Of a DNA stretch of 64,000 nucleotides, positions 7,883-18,716 are shown piece after piece. The notes beneath the pieces are model-generated. The model was not told the origin of the DNA and made no database searches. It worked only from the letters and a program-made list of their open reading frames with translations. Each line of letters starts with the position of its first letter. Position 1 is the stretch's first letter. Position numbers and translations under genes: made by a program. Origin of the DNA: Shewanella putrefaciens (lineage in GTDB: Bacteria > Pseudomonadota > Gammaproteobacteria > Enterobacterales > Shewanellaceae); contig NZ_CP066370.1 of assembly GCF_016406325.1 (NCBI RefSeq), positions 3,162,001-3,226,000 of the forward strand, read 5' to 3'.

Positions 7883-9247
7883 CTAAATCGCCTCTAAGGC
7901 TTCTGATAGTTTTGAAACACCGATAACTTCCATCCCTATAGGAGGCTTTTTAGGCACATTAGCCTTAGGGACTATCGCTCGTTTAAAACCATGTTTAGCC
8001 GCTTCGATTAATCGCTCTTGTCCATTTGGCACTGGCCGAATTTCGCCCGATAACCCGACTTCACCAAATGCGACCAAATCACTGGGTAAAATCTCGCCAC
8101 GAAAACTCGATACCATTGCCAGTAATAGGGTTAAGTCCGCACTGGTTTCCGTCACTTTAACGCCGCCGACTACGTTAACAAACACATCCTGATCCGACAT
8201 TTGCAAACCGCCATGGCGATGCATAACCGCCAGTAACATGGCTAAACGGTTTGCATCCATCCCAACAGCCACGCGGCGCGGATTAGACATAGCCGAGTTA
8301 TCCACCAGCACTTGCAGTTCTACTAACAGCGGACGCGTACCTTCCCACACCACCATCACTAAAGAACCAGACGATTCCTCTTCACCACGGGAAAGGAAGA
8401 TAGCTGAAGGATTAGCGACTTCTTTTAAGCCGCGCTCTGTCATGGCAAATACACCTAACTCATTGATTGCACCGAAACGGTTTTTGTGGGAACGCAAGGT
8501 ACGGTAACGACTGTCACTATCCCCCTCAAACATCACTGAACAATCAATACAATGCTCAAGCACCTTAGGGCCTGCAAGGCTACCGTCCTTAGTGACATGA
8601 CCCACCATGATCACGGCTATACCATTTTGTTTCGCAAAACGCGTCAAATAAGAAGCAGACTCTCGTACCTGCGACACACTGCCAGGACTTGATGCCACAT
8701 CACTCATATGCATGACCTGAATCGAATCAACCACAATCACCTTAGGTGATTCTTTTAGGGCAACTTCACAAATTTGCTCGACACTGGTTTCCGATAACAT
8801 CCGTAATTTATTGGTCGGTAAACCCAAACGATGGGCGCGCATGGCAACCTGCTGTAAAGACTCTTCACCCGTTACGTATAATGCAGGCATTTGTTCAGCC
8901 AAATAACAGAGCGTTTGCAACAACAGGGTACTTTTACCGGCTCCAGGGTGACCACCGATAAGAATCGCTGAACCCGGGACAATCCCGCCCCCCAGCACTC
9001 GGTCGAGTTCTCCAAAGTGACTCAAAATTCGCGGTAACGCATTCAAATCGATTTGATCTAAGGTTTTGACTTCACTACTACTTGCCCCTGCATAACCTGC
9101 AAACTTAGTCCCTCGCCCAGGCGAAGCAGCACCGAGTCTAACTTCGGTAATCGTATTCCATTCTTGGCAGGCGCTACATTGGCCTTGCCAACGAGGAAAG
9201 TCTTGCCCACACTCATTACACACGTACGCAGTTTTATTCTTTGCCAT
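7883..9247 (-). CDS. radA: DNA repair protein RadA
   Basis: 454 residues, the normal length. Zinc finger C10-x2-C13 and C24-x2-C27 at the N-terminus, Walker A GGHPGAGKST (98-107), the RadA-specific KNRFG motif (255-259), and a C-terminal Lon-like domain. RadA is a RecA-like ATPase that drives branch migration and helps process recombination intermediates in the cytoplasm. The gene stands alone, diverging from a large PilZ gene and converging with a small one. Confidence 0.96.
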   Translation of the reverse strand: MAKNKTAYVCNECGQDFPRWQGQCSACQEWNTITEVRLGAASPGRGTKFAGYAGASSSEVKTLDQIDLNALPRILSHFGELDRVLGGGIVPGSAILIGGHPGAGKSTLLLQTLCYLAEQMPALYVTGEESLQQVAMRAHRLGLPTNKLRMLSETSVEQICEVALKESPKVIVVDSIQVMHMSDVASSPGSVSQVRESASYLTRFAKQNGIAVIMVGHVTKDGSLAGPKVLEHCIDCSVMFEGDSDSRYRTLRSHKNRFGAINELGVFAMTERGLKEVANPSAIFLSRGEEESSGSLVMVVWEGTRPLLVELQVLVDNSAMSNPRRVAVGMDANRLAMLLAVMHRHGGLQMSDQDVFVNVVGGVKVTETSADLTLLLAMVSSFRGEILPSDLVAFGEVGLSGEIRPVPNGQERLIEAAKHGFKRAIVPKANVPKKPPIGMEVIGVSKLSEALEAI

Positions 9248-9323
9248 AACTCATTAAAATCTGTATAAAATAAATTTAAGTAACTGTGAATACTGCCGAC
9301 ATAAGACTAACACAGCACGGCAT

Positions 9324-9377
9324 ATACCCAAACAACCTGAAGATGCTGAAACTCGTATATTCAGGTAGCTTGGGTAT
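9324..9377. repeat. Dispersed palindromic repeat, copy 1
   Basis: ATACCCAA-aca-ACCTGA (9324-9340) and TCAGGT-agc-TTGGGTAT (9361-9377) are inverted copies, giving a 54-base hairpin-forming element. A second copy with the same arms and a shorter centre is at 58564-58608. Here it lies between radA and the divergent PilZ gene, so it may sit in the leader of one of them. Confidence 0.85.
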
Positions 9378-9403
9378 TAATAAGCATTAGAAAAGAACCC
9401 TAT

Positions 9404-11791
9404 ATGAGTTTAGATAACCACAGTGCACTCATCGAACAACTTAAGCCGCTGCTCATGGAACCTAACTTCCAAGAGATTTTCCAGCAGCTAACGATTGATG
9501 AAACCAATTCGACACGTTTTCTATTAAAAATGGAACTCAATCGTTTGGCGTCGCCTTGTACACGCATTATCGATCTTAGGGATAAATCTGAGCTTCCCTG
9601 CACTGAAGCTATGCTCGGCCAACAACGCCACTTTTTAGATGAACCCGCCAAACACAGTCTTCAAGAAGCCATGTCACTTTATCGTAATCAATATACGCTA
9701 GGAGTATATGAATATGTTATCGCGGCTCATCAACAACGTCGCCAAAAATTACGCCAAGGTATACAACAAGCGGATGCTGCGATAGAACCTGAGCCTTTTA
9801 TGGTGCCAGGCGTTGTTTTGGGAAGTTATTTTAATCGCACTGAAGAACGAATGAATTACAGCATTCGTATTATGGCCTCACAAATTGGACGTGGAGAGCT
9901 GCCAGGCATTACAGCCGATCTCTCCGTCAATGGCGCTCGTATTCGACTTCCGGCGAATCATCCATTTGATCTTGATAAACCGTTAAAAGTAAAACTGCTT
10001 GAGCTTAGTGAAGAATACTATTATCCAGACCTCCAACTCGGTGTCGACTACGAAATCGTCGACAAACAAACCAATAGTGAGTTTATTTGGTTAAGACTTA
10101 AACGTATTAGTGGCACTGAGGCCCTTGGGCAAATGCTCAGCAATTTGATCCGTGGTTACAAATTACGTTATAAATTAGATGTTAACGATGTCCTGGTTAC
10201 CGCTTCTGGTTTAGGATTGGAGCGCCATTATTTACCGCATTTGCCACATTTACCGCTCTACTTCAATAGCCAAACCCAAGGCTTGAGTCATATGTTACTC
10301 AGCCGCGATAACCAACAAATAGTACATTATTTTCAGGATGAAAATGATGTCAGCCAATTACCCGCCATGCTAACGCAAACTAGGCTATCCGCATTACTCA
10401 ATCACCCTGAAGATCCAGATCATGGATTATTTTTTAGCTTTACTTATAACGCTCAGGGGTGCTTATGTTTTTATTCTGCAACCTTAGCCGAGCTAAAAGC
10501 TAAGGGCATGATGCCATTATTTTTAGGTTTTGCATCGACAAAACCAAGTTGGCGCATCTTTAAGCTCACCCAAGATAAAATCTGCCACGCTAAGGGATAC
10601 CGTCGCGCTACATTACCGGGGGATGAAGCTAAATACAGCCCCATCGTCGAACAGCAACTTGCTCAGTTCAGCCATTTGCTACAACTTGTCGATCTTACAA
10701 ATGAAGAAGCAAGGGCTGACTATAAAGCTTGGCAAGATAATAGTAATGTCAATGCTCTGAAAACCTTTGCCCAACAAAAGCTAACCACACACCCAATTAA
10801 ACCCATTTCAATGCAGTTTAGTGAGCGTAGACAAGAAGCCCGTTTTGCTTTTAAAACCTTAGTGAATATTTCACAAGATGAGCTAAAGGCCTCGGGAATT
10901 AGCCTAGATATATCCAGTAGAGGTATGCAGTTAACCCTAGATCATCCAACGGAGTTCTCATCGAATAAACCTCTGATGCTCAGCTTTCCAAAGTTACAAA
11001 CGATTGCGGGTAAAACTCAACTCGATCACCTTCCCTATCGTTTAGTGAGAACGCGAAAAAATGGTGTCACCTTGCATTTAACTGCCATTATGGGTCATAC
11101 CCCCCATGTAGGGGTCGAGTTTTTAAATAAACTCATTGCCCACAATAAGGAAAAACTCGAACAACTGACACAAAACGATAACGAAGCAAAAGAACTCGCC
11201 GATGGCTTAAAAAACATTCTGCTGCATCATCTATGTTCTGTACCCTATTTTGTTGAAAAAACCACTAAATCAGCTCAAATAGCCTGCCTTGGTATTGGTA
11301 CAGAACAGGATGATATCAGTGCTATTTTTGCTGCTGGCACCTCAGATATACTGCAATACAATTTGGGGCCGCTGCTCAAGGATGGCTTTTTTAAGCGTGA
11401 TATTCTCGATCCTATACGTCAAATGAAACCCCAACAAGATATGGATTTTATTGAAGTATTCATCCAACTGACACGCCAATCTCGAGGGCAAATCCACCTA
11501 AAATGCGTACTAGCAAACGAAATGATTAACACACAAGTGAAGCTCGCTTTTATTCATCAGAGTAAAATTGCGGGACGATTTATGGCATTACGCATCTACC
11601 GCGGTGCAACGGAAAAACCCGATATGAGCTATCTTCGCCGCGAGCTTGAATATATTAATATTCATGCAAATCACAAAGCTAAACAGCTAGAAGAACAACT
11701 ATGGCGCATTATTGGTGTGGGGGAATTACTGGATATCACCCAAGAAGTAGAACTGAGATATCCTGCATTACATCAAAAAAGTGTTAATTGA
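9404..11791 (+). CDS. Large protein with two PilZ domains
   Basis: 795 residues. The first PilZ module has ERMNYSIR (148-155) then DLSVNG (172-177); a second has SERRQEARFAF (about 473) then DISSRG (about 502). Both therefore keep the cyclic di-GMP binding signature, the second with the clearer RxxxR. The rest is soluble and unrecognised, with a basic helical C-terminus. It is likely a cytoplasmic c-di-GMP effector. Its position between radA and serB is shared, as I recall, by a long PilZ gene in vibrios. Output is not known. The start is the first ATG of the frame; its binding site (GAAAAGAA) is weak. Confidence 0.8.
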   Translation: MSLDNHSALIEQLKPLLMEPNFQEIFQQLTIDETNSTRFLLKMELNRLASPCTRIIDLRDKSELPCTEAMLGQQRHFLDEPAKHSLQEAMSLYRNQYTLGVYEYVIAAHQQRRQKLRQGIQQADAAIEPEPFMVPGVVLGSYFNRTEERMNYSIRIMASQIGRGELPGITADLSVNGARIRLPANHPFDLDKPLKVKLLELSEEYYYPDLQLGVDYEIVDKQTNSEFIWLRLKRISGTEALGQMLSNLIRGYKLRYKLDVNDVLVTASGLGLERHYLPHLPHLPLYFNSQTQGLSHMLLSRDNQQIVHYFQDENDVSQLPAMLTQTRLSALLNHPEDPDHGLFFSFTYNAQGCLCFYSATLAELKAKGMMPLFLGFASTKPSWRIFKLTQDKICHAKGYRRATLPGDEAKYSPIVEQQLAQFSHLLQLVDLTNEEARADYKAWQDNSNVNALKTFAQQKLTTHPIKPISMQFSERRQEARFAFKTLVNISQDELKASGISLDISSRGMQLTLDHPTEFSSNKPLMLSFPKLQTIAGKTQLDHLPYRLVRTRKNGVTLHLTAIMGHTPHVGVEFLNKLIAHNKEKLEQLTQNDNEAKELADGLKNILLHHLCSVPYFVEKTTKSAQIACLGIGTEQDDISAIFAAGTSDILQYNLGPLLKDGFFKRDILDPIRQMKPQQDMDFIEVFIQLTRQSRGQIHLKCVLANEMINTQVKLAFIHQSKIAGRFMALRIYRGATEKPDMSYLRRELEYINIHANHKAKQLEEQLWRIIGVGELLDITQEVELRYPALHQKSVN

Positions 11792-11803
11792 TGCTATGCG
11801 TAA

Positions 11804-12781
11804 CTAATCCTTTAATACACAAAGATCAAAAGCTAAATACCAGTCACGGATCAACGGAAAATGATCACTTACTGCATCTAAATGGGTCAACATATCCCCA
11901 TGCCCATAATCCTGTTTAAAACCGTTTATTTTTGATAATAAAGTAAATTTAACCCGTTTGAATCCACATTCGGTAATCATATCGGCGACATCTTCTGGAT
12001 GACCTAATACAGTGTCATTTTGCCCCGCAATAAACCAAGCTGGCGGCCATTGGGTATTGGCTGCAGCCTTTGCATAATCAAATCCATCATCATGATCACA
12101 CCATTCACCCCGCACCCAATCGATACTTTGAACTAACGAGGCACGGCTCTCATTATCCATACCAACACGCAATTTATCTGCAGCAAGGTAACCTTGCCCC
12201 ATCGCTAGACTCGGAGCAAGTCGATTCCAGAAGACATCGACCATCAACCATTTTTTAAAAGACTTTACTCGGATAGTACGTTTGCTGCCGAAAGTGAGCA
12301 ATGAACGAACGTTTTGTTGTAGCTCTGGGTAACGGGCCAAGCTACTCGCCATTAACACACCGCCCCAAGAATGCGCGCACCAATGCACTTGCGATGGCGC
12401 AGTAACAGCAAGATCGTGGCAGGCCTTTTGATGTAAATTCAAAATAAACTGCTGCACTAAAGGGATCTGCTCACGAATAACTTCTCCCTGGCCTAAGGTA
12501 AATCCTCGGGTAATCTTGGGAACACTAAGTCCTCTTCCGGCGGTATCAAGCACATAAACGATAAAACCAGCCCTGGCCAAAAAACACCCAAGACCACGAC
12601 CACTTTGGCTATAAAACACCCTTCCATTAGACATGGCTCCGTGGAGCATTAGAATGGGAGTTTTTGAGAAATGAGGTTTCGCGGGTAATAACTGACGCAG
12701 ATGTAACTGTCCATCCCGATAGGGAATATAGAGTGAAGTTTGTGAAATGGCTGAAGTCCCACTAGCAATAAACGGAGTCAA
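11804..12781 (-). CDS. Alpha/beta hydrolase family protein
   Basis: About 325 residues with the alpha/beta hydrolase plan: oxyanion segment MLHGAMSNG (about 45-53), nucleophile elbow AHSWGG (about 135-140), a late aspartate-containing block (IAGQNDTVLG) and a histidine near the end (YGHGDMLTH). Substrate cannot be deduced; esterase or lipase activity is plausible. No signal peptide is evident. The start is unsure: the longest frame begins with TTG at 12781 without a clear binding site. It converges with the large PilZ gene at a spacing of 12 bases. Confidence 0.7.
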   Translation of the reverse strand: MTPFIASGTSAISQTSLYIPYRDGQLHLRQLLPAKPHFSKTPILMLHGAMSNGRVFYSQSGRGLGCFLARAGFIVYVLDTAGRGLSVPKITRGFTLGQGEVIREQIPLVQQFILNLHQKACHDLAVTAPSQVHWCAHSWGGVLMASSLARYPELQQNVRSLLTFGSKRTIRVKSFKKWLMVDVFWNRLAPSLAMGQGYLAADKLRVGMDNESRASLVQSIDWVRGEWCDHDDGFDYAKAAANTQWPPAWFIAGQNDTVLGHPEDVADMITECGFKRVKFTLLSKINGFKQDYGHGDMLTHLDAVSDHFPLIRDWYLAFDLCVLKD

Positions 12782-12896
12782 AATAAGTCACTGGCAGTTT
12801 ATTAAGTAGAACTAAACTACCAGTTCACATTGAAAAAACAAGAGTCATTACTCTAACCCCTGTTTTTATATCAATTAATTTCAATAAATGGATAAC

Positions 12897-13892
12897 TTAG
12901 TTTTGTAACAAGTAAGGCAACACCCGCAAGTCGAGATGGCGAATATTGGCATCCGCCGCTGCAGCTAACTTAGGTTTAGCATGGAATGCAATGCCAAAAT
13001 CTGCCGCTTTCACCATAGGAATATCATTGGCACCATCACCAATAGCCACTCTTTGTCCCCGAGGGATATTCCACTGCGCGCTGCAATGCGCTACGACATC
13101 AGCCTTATATTGTGCATCAACGACCTTACCCGTCACTGCGCCCGCCAGTTTAGCGTCAGTAATCACTAACTCATTAGCAAAGGCCGCATCTAAATTTAAC
13201 AGTTGCTTTAAGTGCCCCACAAAAGGTGTAAAGCCACCAGATGCCACCACTAAACGCCAACCATGGGATTTAAGTTCAGCCAGCATAGATTCAAGTCCTG
13301 GCATCAATGGTAATTGGTGGCATAACGTCGTAATAATATTGGCATCTGCCCCCTTAAGTTGAGCGACTCGTTGACGTAAGCTCTGCTCAAAATCAAGTTC
13401 CCCCTGCATGGCCCTTTCGGTTATTGCCGCCACTTGCTCCCCAACGCCGGCCATCGCGGCTAATTCGTCGATGCATTCGATTTGAATCGCAGTTGAATCC
13501 ATATCCATCACAAGTAACCCTGGTACACTTAATTTGGGTAAATCAGTATTAAAAACATGCAACTCTGCCAAATCATAGGGAAACATCGTTACCCTATCGG
13601 ACGATAGCTCAAGGGGTAAAGCAAGTTCAATACAATGCAAAGCCACTTGACGTTTGATTGACGCAATATAAACATGGGGTAACTTGAGCGTACTCGCTAA
13701 TGCGATTAGCCACTCAGCAAGGGATTTTTGTGCACTTATCTCTTGATAAATAATCCTAACACGCACAAGCGTTCCCGATGGTGGAGTATCAGACTCTTGA
13801 TAAGCCTCAAAGAGATGCCCTTGGTATTCAAACCGTGGCGAAGGGTTAGTCGCTAACCATAAAAAAAGCGCATCTTGGTTCAAGCTTTCCAT
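12897..13892 (-). CDS. serB: Phosphoserine phosphatase SerB
   Basis: 331 residues from the ATG at 13892 (GGAG upstream; a TTG six codons earlier is also in frame). HAD-family motif I DMDSTAIQIECIDELA, motif II ASGGF, and motif III/IV GDGANDIPMV are intact. It hydrolyses O-phosphoserine to serine, the last step of serine biosynthesis, in the cytoplasm. The N-terminal 110 residues correspond to the regulatory ACT-like part of the long SerB form. It diverges from a ytjB-like gene, an arrangement shared with Escherichia coli. Confidence 0.95.
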   Translation of the reverse strand: MESLNQDALFLWLATNPSPRFEYQGHLFEAYQESDTPPSGTLVRVRIIYQEISAQKSLAEWLIALASTLKLPHVYIASIKRQVALHCIELALPLELSSDRVTMFPYDLAELHVFNTDLPKLSVPGLLVMDMDSTAIQIECIDELAAMAGVGEQVAAITERAMQGELDFEQSLRQRVAQLKGADANIITTLCHQLPLMPGLESMLAELKSHGWRLVVASGGFTPFVGHLKQLLNLDAAFANELVITDAKLAGAVTGKVVDAQYKADVVAHCSAQWNIPRGQRVAIGDGANDIPMVKAADFGIAFHAKPKLAAAADANIRHLDLRVLPYLLQN

Positions 13893-13956
13893 AGGACTCG
13901 TGTTCTCCAACTATCGGGCTTACTCATAATCCATTATGATTAGGTAAGCGCTCTAA

Positions 13957-14988
13957 ATGTTAAGGGTCAAAGTGTTATATCTTAAAGGGCTTAAGAAAAG
14001 CCATAAAATTAGCAGGCTACTCCAAATCGCCATTGCCTTGACCTTGATGGTGGGCTTAGTGCAATTGTGGCAGACAAGCCTACTACAAGGTCAGTTGCTT
14101 CTAAAGTCCCAAACACAAAAGATGGCCAGATTACTGGTTCAGCAAACGGCTTACGGTGCTGCACCCGCGCTACAACTGCAAAATGATGAGCAATTACAAT
14201 GGCTAGCAAGTGCGCTTGTTGAAGATCCAAAGGTGATGTCCGCAGCCATATTCAGTGATCAAGGTATTCGGTTATCCTTCGCGCAAAGCATCACCAAAGA
14301 TGTGTTAGATCCTGATTCAGAGGAAATGGTTCAGCTCCTCAGTAAGTATCCTCCCTATGTAGAACCCGTACTTCAAGAAGGTAAAAACCTAGGTTATGTC
14401 GAAGTTAGACTCGATACCAAACTGTTCTTTAACGAAATTAAAGAAGCGCATAGTTTAAATATGGAGCAGCAGCAAATCATGCTGCTGGTTGCAGGCTTAA
14501 TAGGCATGTTGCTTTCGCGCTCTTTGTCTTTCAAACGTGCCGACTTCGACCGCCGCCGCTTTCGGGTTAAGTTGCGTCAAGCGCCGAAAAAACCTAAGAA
14601 ACGATCATCAGCTGAAGAGCCATCAGAAAGTGTTAATGATGGTTTGGCGCAAGAGCTAACCGAAGATAAAGCGGTGTCGACCACTGATAATCCACAAGAA
14701 AAAGCAGCTAAGCCTACTAAAGCACCAAAAGCAGTGACAGAGACCAGTGTTGATAAGCCCACTCAGGCAAGCGTGCAAACTAAGGCCGAAAAAACGTCAG
14801 AAAAATTATTAACATTAGAAGCAAGTCGCGAAGTTGAAAACGCGACAAACAATGCGGCTCAGGCAACGCCTGTAAAAGTAAAACCTAAAGTTAAAAGTGT
14901 CCGTAAGGTAAAACATGCAAATAAAGCAACGACTGAAACCTCGGCGCCCAATGAGCTAAGTGATCTCGACACTGATTCAACAGGTTAA
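13957..14988 (+). CDS. AhpA/YtjB family membrane protein
   Basis: 343 residues. A hydrophobic segment at about 23-40 (LLQIAIALTLMVGLVQLW) and a second at about 172-186 bracket a periplasmic region, as in YtjB (Smp) proteins, which are encoded divergently from serB in enterobacteria. The C-terminal 140 residues are a long Lys/Ala/Thr/Glu-rich, low-complexity cytoplasmic tail, longer than in the E. coli protein (about 214 residues). Biological role is poorly known. A bidirectional terminator follows at 15119-15150. Confidence 0.75.
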   Translation: MLRVKVLYLKGLKKSHKISRLLQIAIALTLMVGLVQLWQTSLLQGQLLLKSQTQKMARLLVQQTAYGAAPALQLQNDEQLQWLASALVEDPKVMSAAIFSDQGIRLSFAQSITKDVLDPDSEEMVQLLSKYPPYVEPVLQEGKNLGYVEVRLDTKLFFNEIKEAHSLNMEQQQIMLLVAGLIGMLLSRSLSFKRADFDRRRFRVKLRQAPKKPKKRSSAEEPSESVNDGLAQELTEDKAVSTTDNPQEKAAKPTKAPKAVTETSVDKPTQASVQTKAEKTSEKLLTLEASREVENATNNAAQATPVKVKPKVKSVRKVKHANKATTETSAPNELSDLDTDSTG

Positions 14989-15118
14989 TCTCTATTTCGG
15001 TAGATAGGACAAATCAAAACTCTAGATAGCTAAACTCTAGATAAGCAATAAACAGCCAATTTCTAATAACCAACCTATTAATAATAAAGTCGAATAGAAA
15101 GCCGCTAAAAGTTGGCAT

Positions 15119-15150
15119 AAAAAAGGGTTCGCAATGCGAACCCTTTTTAT
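15119..15150. terminator. Bidirectional terminator between ytjB-like gene and deoD
   Basis: AAAAAGGGTTCGC and GCGAACCCTTTTT form a long stem with an AAT loop and A/T runs on both sides, serving both convergent genes. Confidence 0.85.
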
Positions 15151-15174
15151 TAGCACATTCTTACAAAGTAAAAT

Positions 15175-15885
15175 TTACAGTGTAATCGCCGCTTCTAACG
15201 TCATGATGATCATGTCATTGAATGTAGTTTGACGTTCTTCTGCAGACGTCTTTTCACCAGTGCGGATATGATCTGATACAGTCACAACACACAGGGCGCG
15301 CGCACCAAACTCATGGGCAACGCCGTATAAACCAGCGGCTTCCATCTCTACGCCTAATACGCCCATTTTTTCCATCACATCGAACATTTGTGGATCAGGA
15401 GTGTAGAACAGATCAGCAGAGAAAATATTACCTACGCGGATTTTAGTGCCTTTGACTTTAGCTGACTCGATAACCGCATTCATCAGCTCATAGTTAGCGA
15501 TAGCAGCAAAATCTTGACCTTTAAAACGTAAACGGTTTACTTGTGAATCAGTACATGCGCCCATACCGATGATCACATCGCGTACTTTAACGTCAGTGCT
15601 GATCGCGCCGCAAGTACCCACTCGGATCAGGTTTTTAACGCCATAATCACGAATCAATTCAGTTGCATAGATAGAGCATGAAGGAATCCCCATGCCTGAA
15701 CCCATAACAGAAATACGCTTACCTTTGTAGGTACCAGTAAAACCTAGCATGTTTCGAACATCAGTCACTTGCTCAACATTTTCTAAGAATGTTTCAGCAA
15801 TATATTTTGCACGTAATGGATCGCCAGGAAACAAAACTGTCTCAGCGAATGCGCCCTCTACAGCATTAATGTGTGGTGTTGCCAT
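15175..15885 (-). CDS. deoD: Purine nucleoside phosphorylase DeoD
   Basis: 236 residues, the usual size of the hexameric bacterial enzyme. Typical segments are [28 protein letters not shown], the phosphate/ribose site [17 protein letters not shown] block ([12 protein letters not shown]) and SDHI. It phosphorolyses purine (deoxy)ribonucleosides to base plus (deoxy)ribose-1-phosphate. It is the last gene of the deoC-deoA-deoB-deoD series, 92 bases after deoB, and ends at a strong terminator. Confidence 0.97.
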   Translation of the reverse strand: MATPHINAVEGAFAETVLFPGDPLRAKYIAETFLENVEQVTDVRNMLGFTGTYKGKRISVMGSGMGIPSCSIYATELIRDYGVKNLIRVGTCGAISTDVKVRDVIIGMGACTDSQVNRLRFKGQDFAAIANYELMNAVIESAKVKGTKIRVGNIFSADLFYTPDPQMFDVMEKMGVLGVEMEAAGLYGVAHEFGARALCVVTVSDHIRTGEKTSAEERQTTFNDMIIMTLEAAITL

Positions 15886-15976
15886 CGAAATAACCCCTGT
15901 TTATTTTATTAAGACTTAAGTCTTTGTTTACTGGCGACTCAATGTCAGCCGCCAAATCGATATCTTGTATGTGTAA

Positions 15977-17191
15977 TTAGATAAACGACTCGCCATAGGC
16001 CATTGGCTCAAGCTTAAAATGGCTAGCAATGGATTGGCCGATATCGGCAAAGCTGTTACGACGGCCAAGCGATCCTGCTTTTAAACCCGCGCCATAGGCC
16101 AGTACTGGTACATACTCACGGGTATGGTCAGTGCCTTGCCATGTTGGATCGCAGCCATGATCAGCCGTTAAAATCAGCAAATCATCTTCACCCAATAATG
16201 CGAGCATTTCAGGTAAACGGGCATCGAAATATTCCAGCCCCTTAGCATAGCCCGCAACATCACGGCGATGACCGTAATGGGAGTCGAAATCAACAAAGTT
16301 AGTAAACACTATAGTGTTATCGCCAGCAGATTTCACCTCGGCTAAGGTGGCATCAAAGAGGTCTTCAAGACCATTCGCTTTCACTTTTTTAGTGATACCA
16401 CAGTAAGCATAAATGTCGGCAATCTTACCCACACTCACCACCTCACCGCCAGCCGCTTTCAGCTTGTCTAAAACGGTTTTTGCTGGAGGCTCTAAGGAGT
16501 AATCCTTACGGTTACCAGTACGGGCAAAATCACTTGGGCCAGTACCATTAAATGGACGGGCAATCACGCGACCTATGTTATAAGGCGCTAACTCTTCACG
16601 GGTGATTTCGCAAAGACGATAAAGATTGTCTAAACCGAAAGTTTCTTCATGGCAGGCGATTTGAAAAACAGAATCCGCCGAGGTATAAAAAATAGGCTTA
16701 CCAGAACGCATATGTTCTTCGCCTAACTCTTCAAGTATTGTCGTACCTGAAGCATGGCAATTACCTAAAAATCCATCAAGCCCAGCTCTTGCTAAGATTT
16801 TATCCGTCAATTCTTTAGGGAAAGAATTTTGATGCTCGCTGAAATAGCCCCACTCGAATAGCACGGGAACACCCGCCATCTCCCAGTGGCCGCTCGGGGT
16901 ATCTTTACCTGAACTTAACTCTTGAGCGTGACCATAAGCACCAATCAGCTCAACATTGTCGCCAAAACCAGGCGCAAAGGCTCCCGTACTTTCCATAGCC
17001 GCATGGCCTAAGCCCAAGCGCGCTAAATTAGGTAATTTAAGTGGGCCTTCTCGGCCTATATCGGCTTTGCCTTCAGCGCACGCTTTAGCAATATGACCAA
17101 AGGTATCGGAACCGACATCACCAAAGCTTGCTGCATCAGCAGAAGCACCGACTCCAAAGGAGTCCAACATCATAATAATGGTACGTTTCAT
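15977..17191 (-). CDS. deoB: Phosphopentomutase DeoB
   Basis: 404 residues from the second of two adjacent ATGs, with AAGGAAAAA just upstream. The alkaline phosphatase superfamily metal site is recognisable at MLDSFGVG near the start and [16 protein letters not shown] near the end; [13 protein letters not shown] is also typical. It interconverts (deoxy)ribose-1-phosphate and -5-phosphate, feeding DeoC. It follows deoA by about 9 bases and is surely co-transcribed. Confidence 0.97.
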   Translation of the reverse strand: MKRTIIMMLDSFGVGASADAASFGDVGSDTFGHIAKACAEGKADIGREGPLKLPNLARLGLGHAAMESTGAFAPGFGDNVELIGAYGHAQELSSGKDTPSGHWEMAGVPVLFEWGYFSEHQNSFPKELTDKILARAGLDGFLGNCHASGTTILEELGEEHMRSGKPIFYTSADSVFQIACHEETFGLDNLYRLCEITREELAPYNIGRVIARPFNGTGPSDFARTGNRKDYSLEPPAKTVLDKLKAAGGEVVSVGKIADIYAYCGITKKVKANGLEDLFDATLAEVKSAGDNTIVFTNFVDFDSHYGHRRDVAGYAKGLEYFDARLPEMLALLGEDDLLILTADHGCDPTWQGTDHTREYVPVLAYGAGLKAGSLGRRNSFADIGQSIASHFKLEPMAYGESFI

Positions 17192-17200
17192 CATTTTTCC

Positions 17201-18532
17201 TTAAAGATCCGCTGCACGAATGTAAGCGTAGATCTCAGGTGTTTTTTCTGGAGCGGTTTCACCTATGTGAATCGCTTTTTTCACCGCATTTTCCGCTTCT
17301 GTAAAGGCTGCTTCAGACTGTGCGTGGATAACAGCAATAGGCGTTGATGAATCAATTTTATCACCAAGGGCACAGACTTGGGTTAAACCAACACTATAGT
17401 CTAGTGCATCGCCAGGCTTTCTGCGGCCACCACCGAGAGTCACCACGGCTAAACCAAGCTCTCGGGTATCCATGCTATAGGCATAACCCTTTGCATCGGC
17501 AAATACAGGGCGAATAATCTGTGATTGCGGCAGGTACTTACTGTAGTTTTCAACAAAATCGACTGGCCCACCAAGCCCTGAGACCATCTTGCCAAAAATT
17601 TCAGCGGCGCGGCCGTTATCCAAAACACGATTGAGTTTAGCGCGAGCCTCAGTTTCATTGCTTGCAAGACCGCCAAGGAGCAACATCTCAGCACAAAGGC
17701 CCATAGTCACTTCATATAGACGTGGGTTACGGTAAGCCCCCGTTAAGAAGTCAATGGCTTCTTTCACTTCAACCGCGTTACCGGCACAGGAGGCTAACAC
17801 TTGGTTCATGTCGGTCAGTAATGCTGTGGTCTTAGTTCCCGCACCATTGGCTACAGCAGTAATACTGCGCGCTAACTCTTCAGAAGCCTCATAGGTAGGC
17901 ATAAAAGCGCCACTACCGACTTTTACATCCATAGCGAGTGCATCTAAATTGCAGGCTAATTTCTTAGACAGAATCGACGCTGTGATGAGGGAAATAGATT
18001 CAACGGTAGCGGTATTATCACGGATAGAATAGAAGCGTTTATCGGCAGGAACGAGATCACCTGTCTGACCAATAATGGCGACACCGACCTCTTTAACGAC
18101 TTTGCGAAATAGTTCGCTTGATGGCTCAGTTTGATAACCTGGAATCGCATCAAACTTATCGAGCGTGCCGCCCGTATGGCCTAGGCCACGCCCAGAAATC
18201 ATAGGCACATAACCACCACAAGCCGCAGCCATAGGGCCAAGCATAAGGCTAATCACATCGCCCACACCGCCAGTGCTGTGTTTGTCGATAACAGGGCCAT
18301 TGAGTCCCAATGATTGCCAATTAAGTACAGTGCCAGAATCACGCATTGCCGTCGTCAAAGCGATTCTTTCATCCATATTCATGTCATTAAAGTACACTGC
18401 CATACCGAATGCAGCGATCTGGCCTTCGGATACTGCGTTAGTAGTGATACCTTGAACAAAAAACTGTATTTCTGCAGGACTTAGCGCTAAACCATTACGT
18501 TTTTTACGAATAATCTCTTGAGCTAGAAACAT
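17201..18532 (-). CDS. deoA: Thymidine phosphorylase DeoA
   Basis: 443 residues. Glycine-rich phosphate loop KHSTGGVGD (near 85-93), [14 protein letters not shown], and KVGSGAFM are family landmarks. The enzyme splits thymidine and deoxyuridine to base plus deoxyribose-1-phosphate. It starts about 185 bases downstream of deoC, a gap that includes a hairpin at 18680-18709 and may hold an additional promoter or a partial attenuator. Confidence 0.97.
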   Translation of the reverse strand: MFLAQEIIRKKRNGLALSPAEIQFFVQGITTNAVSEGQIAAFGMAVYFNDMNMDERIALTTAMRDSGTVLNWQSLGLNGPVIDKHSTGGVGDVISLMLGPMAAACGGYVPMISGRGLGHTGGTLDKFDAIPGYQTEPSSELFRKVVKEVGVAIIGQTGDLVPADKRFYSIRDNTATVESISLITASILSKKLACNLDALAMDVKVGSGAFMPTYEASEELARSITAVANGAGTKTTALLTDMNQVLASCAGNAVEVKEAIDFLTGAYRNPRLYEVTMGLCAEMLLLGGLASNETEARAKLNRVLDNGRAAEIFGKMVSGLGGPVDFVENYSKYLPQSQIIRPVFADAKGYAYSMDTRELGLAVVTLGGGRRKPGDALDYSVGLTQVCALGDKIDSSTPIAVIHAQSEAAFTEAENAVKKAIHIGETAPEKTPEIYAYIRAADL

Positions 18533-18679
18533 GATACTGCCTCCAAGATAGGCACTAACAACCCTGTCGCTAGTGCTTACCTTTGCAATGAAACATCAAA
18601 ACTGTAGCAATATTACAAGTTCATACTATCGAAGTTTTGAGTTTATCAAATAGATTTAGGTCACACTTAATTGGGCTCG

Positions 18680-18709
18680 CTATAGGCTGATAGTATTAAT
18701 CAGCGATAG
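18680..18709 (-). other. Intercistronic hairpin between deoC and deoA
   Basis: CTATCGCTGAT and ATCAGCCTATAG (minus strand) form an imperfect stem with a 7-base loop, starting 8 bases after the deoC stop codon. With no T run it is more likely an mRNA-stabilising or processing element than a full terminator. Confidence 0.4.
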
Positions 18710-18716
18710 TTTGCGA

